5,584 nucleotides of DNA from positions 1-5,584 of the forward strand of contig CAYLWN010000048.1 in NCBI GenBank assembly GCA_964387625.1, written 5' to 3'. Positions within the stretch are counted from its first letter, which is position 1. Each line of letters opens with the position of its first letter. Below the pieces are notes generated by a model. It searched no databases and was not told where the DNA came from. It worked only from the letters and a program-made list of their open reading frames with translations. Below, piece after piece: positions 5,534 to 5,584 of the stretch. The position numbers were made by a program, and so were the translations under genes. The stretch is from CAYLWN01 sp964387625. GTDB taxonomy: Bacteria > Patescibacteriota > Microgenomatia > UBA10105.

Positions 5534-5560
5534 AGTATAGCAGAAAATATTGCTTGTAAA
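5534..5560 (-). promoter_or_regulatory. extended -10 promoter of the GT4 gene
   Basis: On the minus strand TGcTATACT forms an extended -10 element (TG at 5542-5541, hexamer at 5539-5534). A -35-like TTTACA lies at 5560-5555 with a short 15-bp spacer. Seven bases separate the hexamer from the ATG, so a start at the usual distance would fall on the A of ATG, giving a leaderless mRNA. No Shine-Dalgarno sequence is present. The remaining bases to the window edge show nothing else I can name. Confidence 0.6.
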
Positions 5561-5584
5561 AATTCCCAAAATTGTACATACTGA

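Overview
The window is AT-rich DNA, probably from an uncultivated bacterium of the candidate phyla radiation (Patescibacteria, Microgenomates-like). This assignment is inference. It rests on sigma70-type promoters placed almost on the start codons, no Shine-Dalgarno sequences, a compact glycogen synthase, a SIMPL-domain membrane protein, an archaeal-type CoA biosynthesis gene, and many short 7-8 bp tandem arrays and palindromic repeats. All five stop codons are TAA, and nothing suggests a recoded UGA.

Layout. At 2-814 (+) lies the 3' part of an SGNH/GDSL-type hydrolase gene that enters from outside the window. It is followed by a small repeat and a terminator-like hairpin, and it converges on four minus-strand genes. 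In transcription order, from the right edge leftward, these are a family-4 glycosyltransferase (5526-4360), glycogen/starch synthase glgA (4290-2953), a fusion of archaeal-type phosphopantetheine adenylyltransferase with a DUF359 (GTP-dependent dephospho-CoA kinase) domain (2810-1746), and a membrane-anchored SIMPL-domain protein (1633-950). Each intergenic gap on this strand holds a repeat: a heptamer array in inverted arrangement (4298-4379), a composite palindromic element (2830-2937), and an octamer-like array (1685-1735).

How the genes work together. GlgA and the neighbouring glycosyltransferase probably both serve glucan or surface-glycan synthesis. The fused gene is predicted to carry out the last two steps of CoA synthesis (4'-phosphopantetheine to dephospho-CoA to CoA) on one polypeptide. 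The SIMPL protein and the SGNH hydrolase have no evident pathway link to the rest.

Main point of interest. The CoA fusion gene appears to have absorbed three different short repeats in frame: a four-copy heptamer in the adenylyltransferase domain, a palindromic element at the start of the DUF359 domain, and a third repeat-like stretch in a C-terminal loop. No phage, CRISPR, transposase or RNA gene is visible, and there is no clear new multi-gene system. No gene-free stretch exceeds 300 bases.
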